A DNA stretch of 14,349 nt from JBBQQG01 sp038216175 (GTDB lineage Bacteria; Patescibacteriota; Saccharimonadia; Saccharimonadales; OMJO01). The stretch covers positions 1 to 14,349 of the forward strand of contig JBBQQG010000025.1 of NCBI GenBank assembly GCA_038216175.1. Direction: 5' to 3'. The notes under the pieces were generated by a model, which saw nothing but the letters and a program-made list of their open reading frames with translations, ran no database searches and was not told the origin of the DNA. Shown here in pieces: positions 14,300-14,349 of the stretch (positions are counted from its first letter, which is position 1; each line of letters opens with the position of its first letter). The position numbers and the translations under genes were made by a program.

Positions 14300-14349
14300 A
14301 TAACAGGGGTAGAGTCGTTCCCAGCTCGTAGGTTCGTAACGAATTCGCT

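Noticed and set aside
14184..14349. Open minus-strand frame across the tRNA to the window end, reading like GRGERTRTSDLRVPN
   Set aside because: This is the well-known false protein produced by translating the antisense of a tRNA gene; the cloverleaf and CCA are complete.

Overview
The window reads as a chromosomal segment of a Patescibacteria (CPR) bacterium, most like Saccharibacteria. The reasons are: a type IV pilus gene set in a compact, otherwise Gram-positive-like gene complement; a very short TsaB; PRC-barrel and sortase genes of the kind common in that group; and tightly packed genes with several 4-base start/stop overlaps. TGA acts as a normal stop (4438-5196, tsaE, tsaB, the MBL gene), so the UGA-to-glycine code of Gracilibacteria/Absconditabacteria does not apply. 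The phylum assignment is inference from gene content; no marker gene was aligned.

Layout. Positions 1-3273 (minus strand) carry a type IV pilus cluster, pilB-pilC-pilin. The pilin is cut by the window edge and has its own near-consensus promoter inside the cluster. Positions 3395-5798 (plus) hold recA, an unrecognised Gly/Ala-rich membrane-type gene, and recX, probably one transcript. A convergent two-domain PRC-barrel gene (5795-6322, minus) shares its stop region with recX. Positions 6422-7275 hold tsaE-tsaB (tRNA t6A synthesis), divergent from the PRC gene. Positions 7376-10172 hold a secreted surface protein with an autotransporter-passenger-like body and a C-terminal sortase signal, followed by a sortase: a display substrate next to its probable anchoring enzyme. 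Positions 10359-14133 hold rny (RNase Y), an unknown four-helix membrane protein, an MBL-fold hydrolase and a ymdB-type phosphoesterase, a stretched form of the rny-ymdB neighbourhood known in Firmicutes. The window closes with tRNA-Pro(UGG) and a 13-bp terminator-like hairpin.

Working together. The pilus and the sortase-displayed protein are both candidate surface-contact systems, fitting an episymbiotic lifestyle if the assignment is right. RecA/RecX cover recombination and its control, TsaE/TsaB tRNA modification, and RNase Y with YmdB RNA turnover and signalling.

The most interesting pattern is regulatory. Five genes (pilB, PRC, tsaE, the 11902 membrane gene, the MBL gene) have a -10-like hexamer only 6-10 bases before the start codon and no Shine-Dalgarno, predicting leaderless or near-leaderless mRNAs. 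The pilin, recA, surface-protein and rny genes instead have real leaders with good Shine-Dalgarno sites. Other points are a YmdB whose GNH motif reads GNW, a sortase with a 127-residue basic cytoplasmic extension, and a PilB with a long insert between its zinc-binding cysteine pairs. No intergenic stretch exceeds 300 bases; the longest is 186 bases before rny. No CRISPR array, insertion sequence or phage gene was seen.
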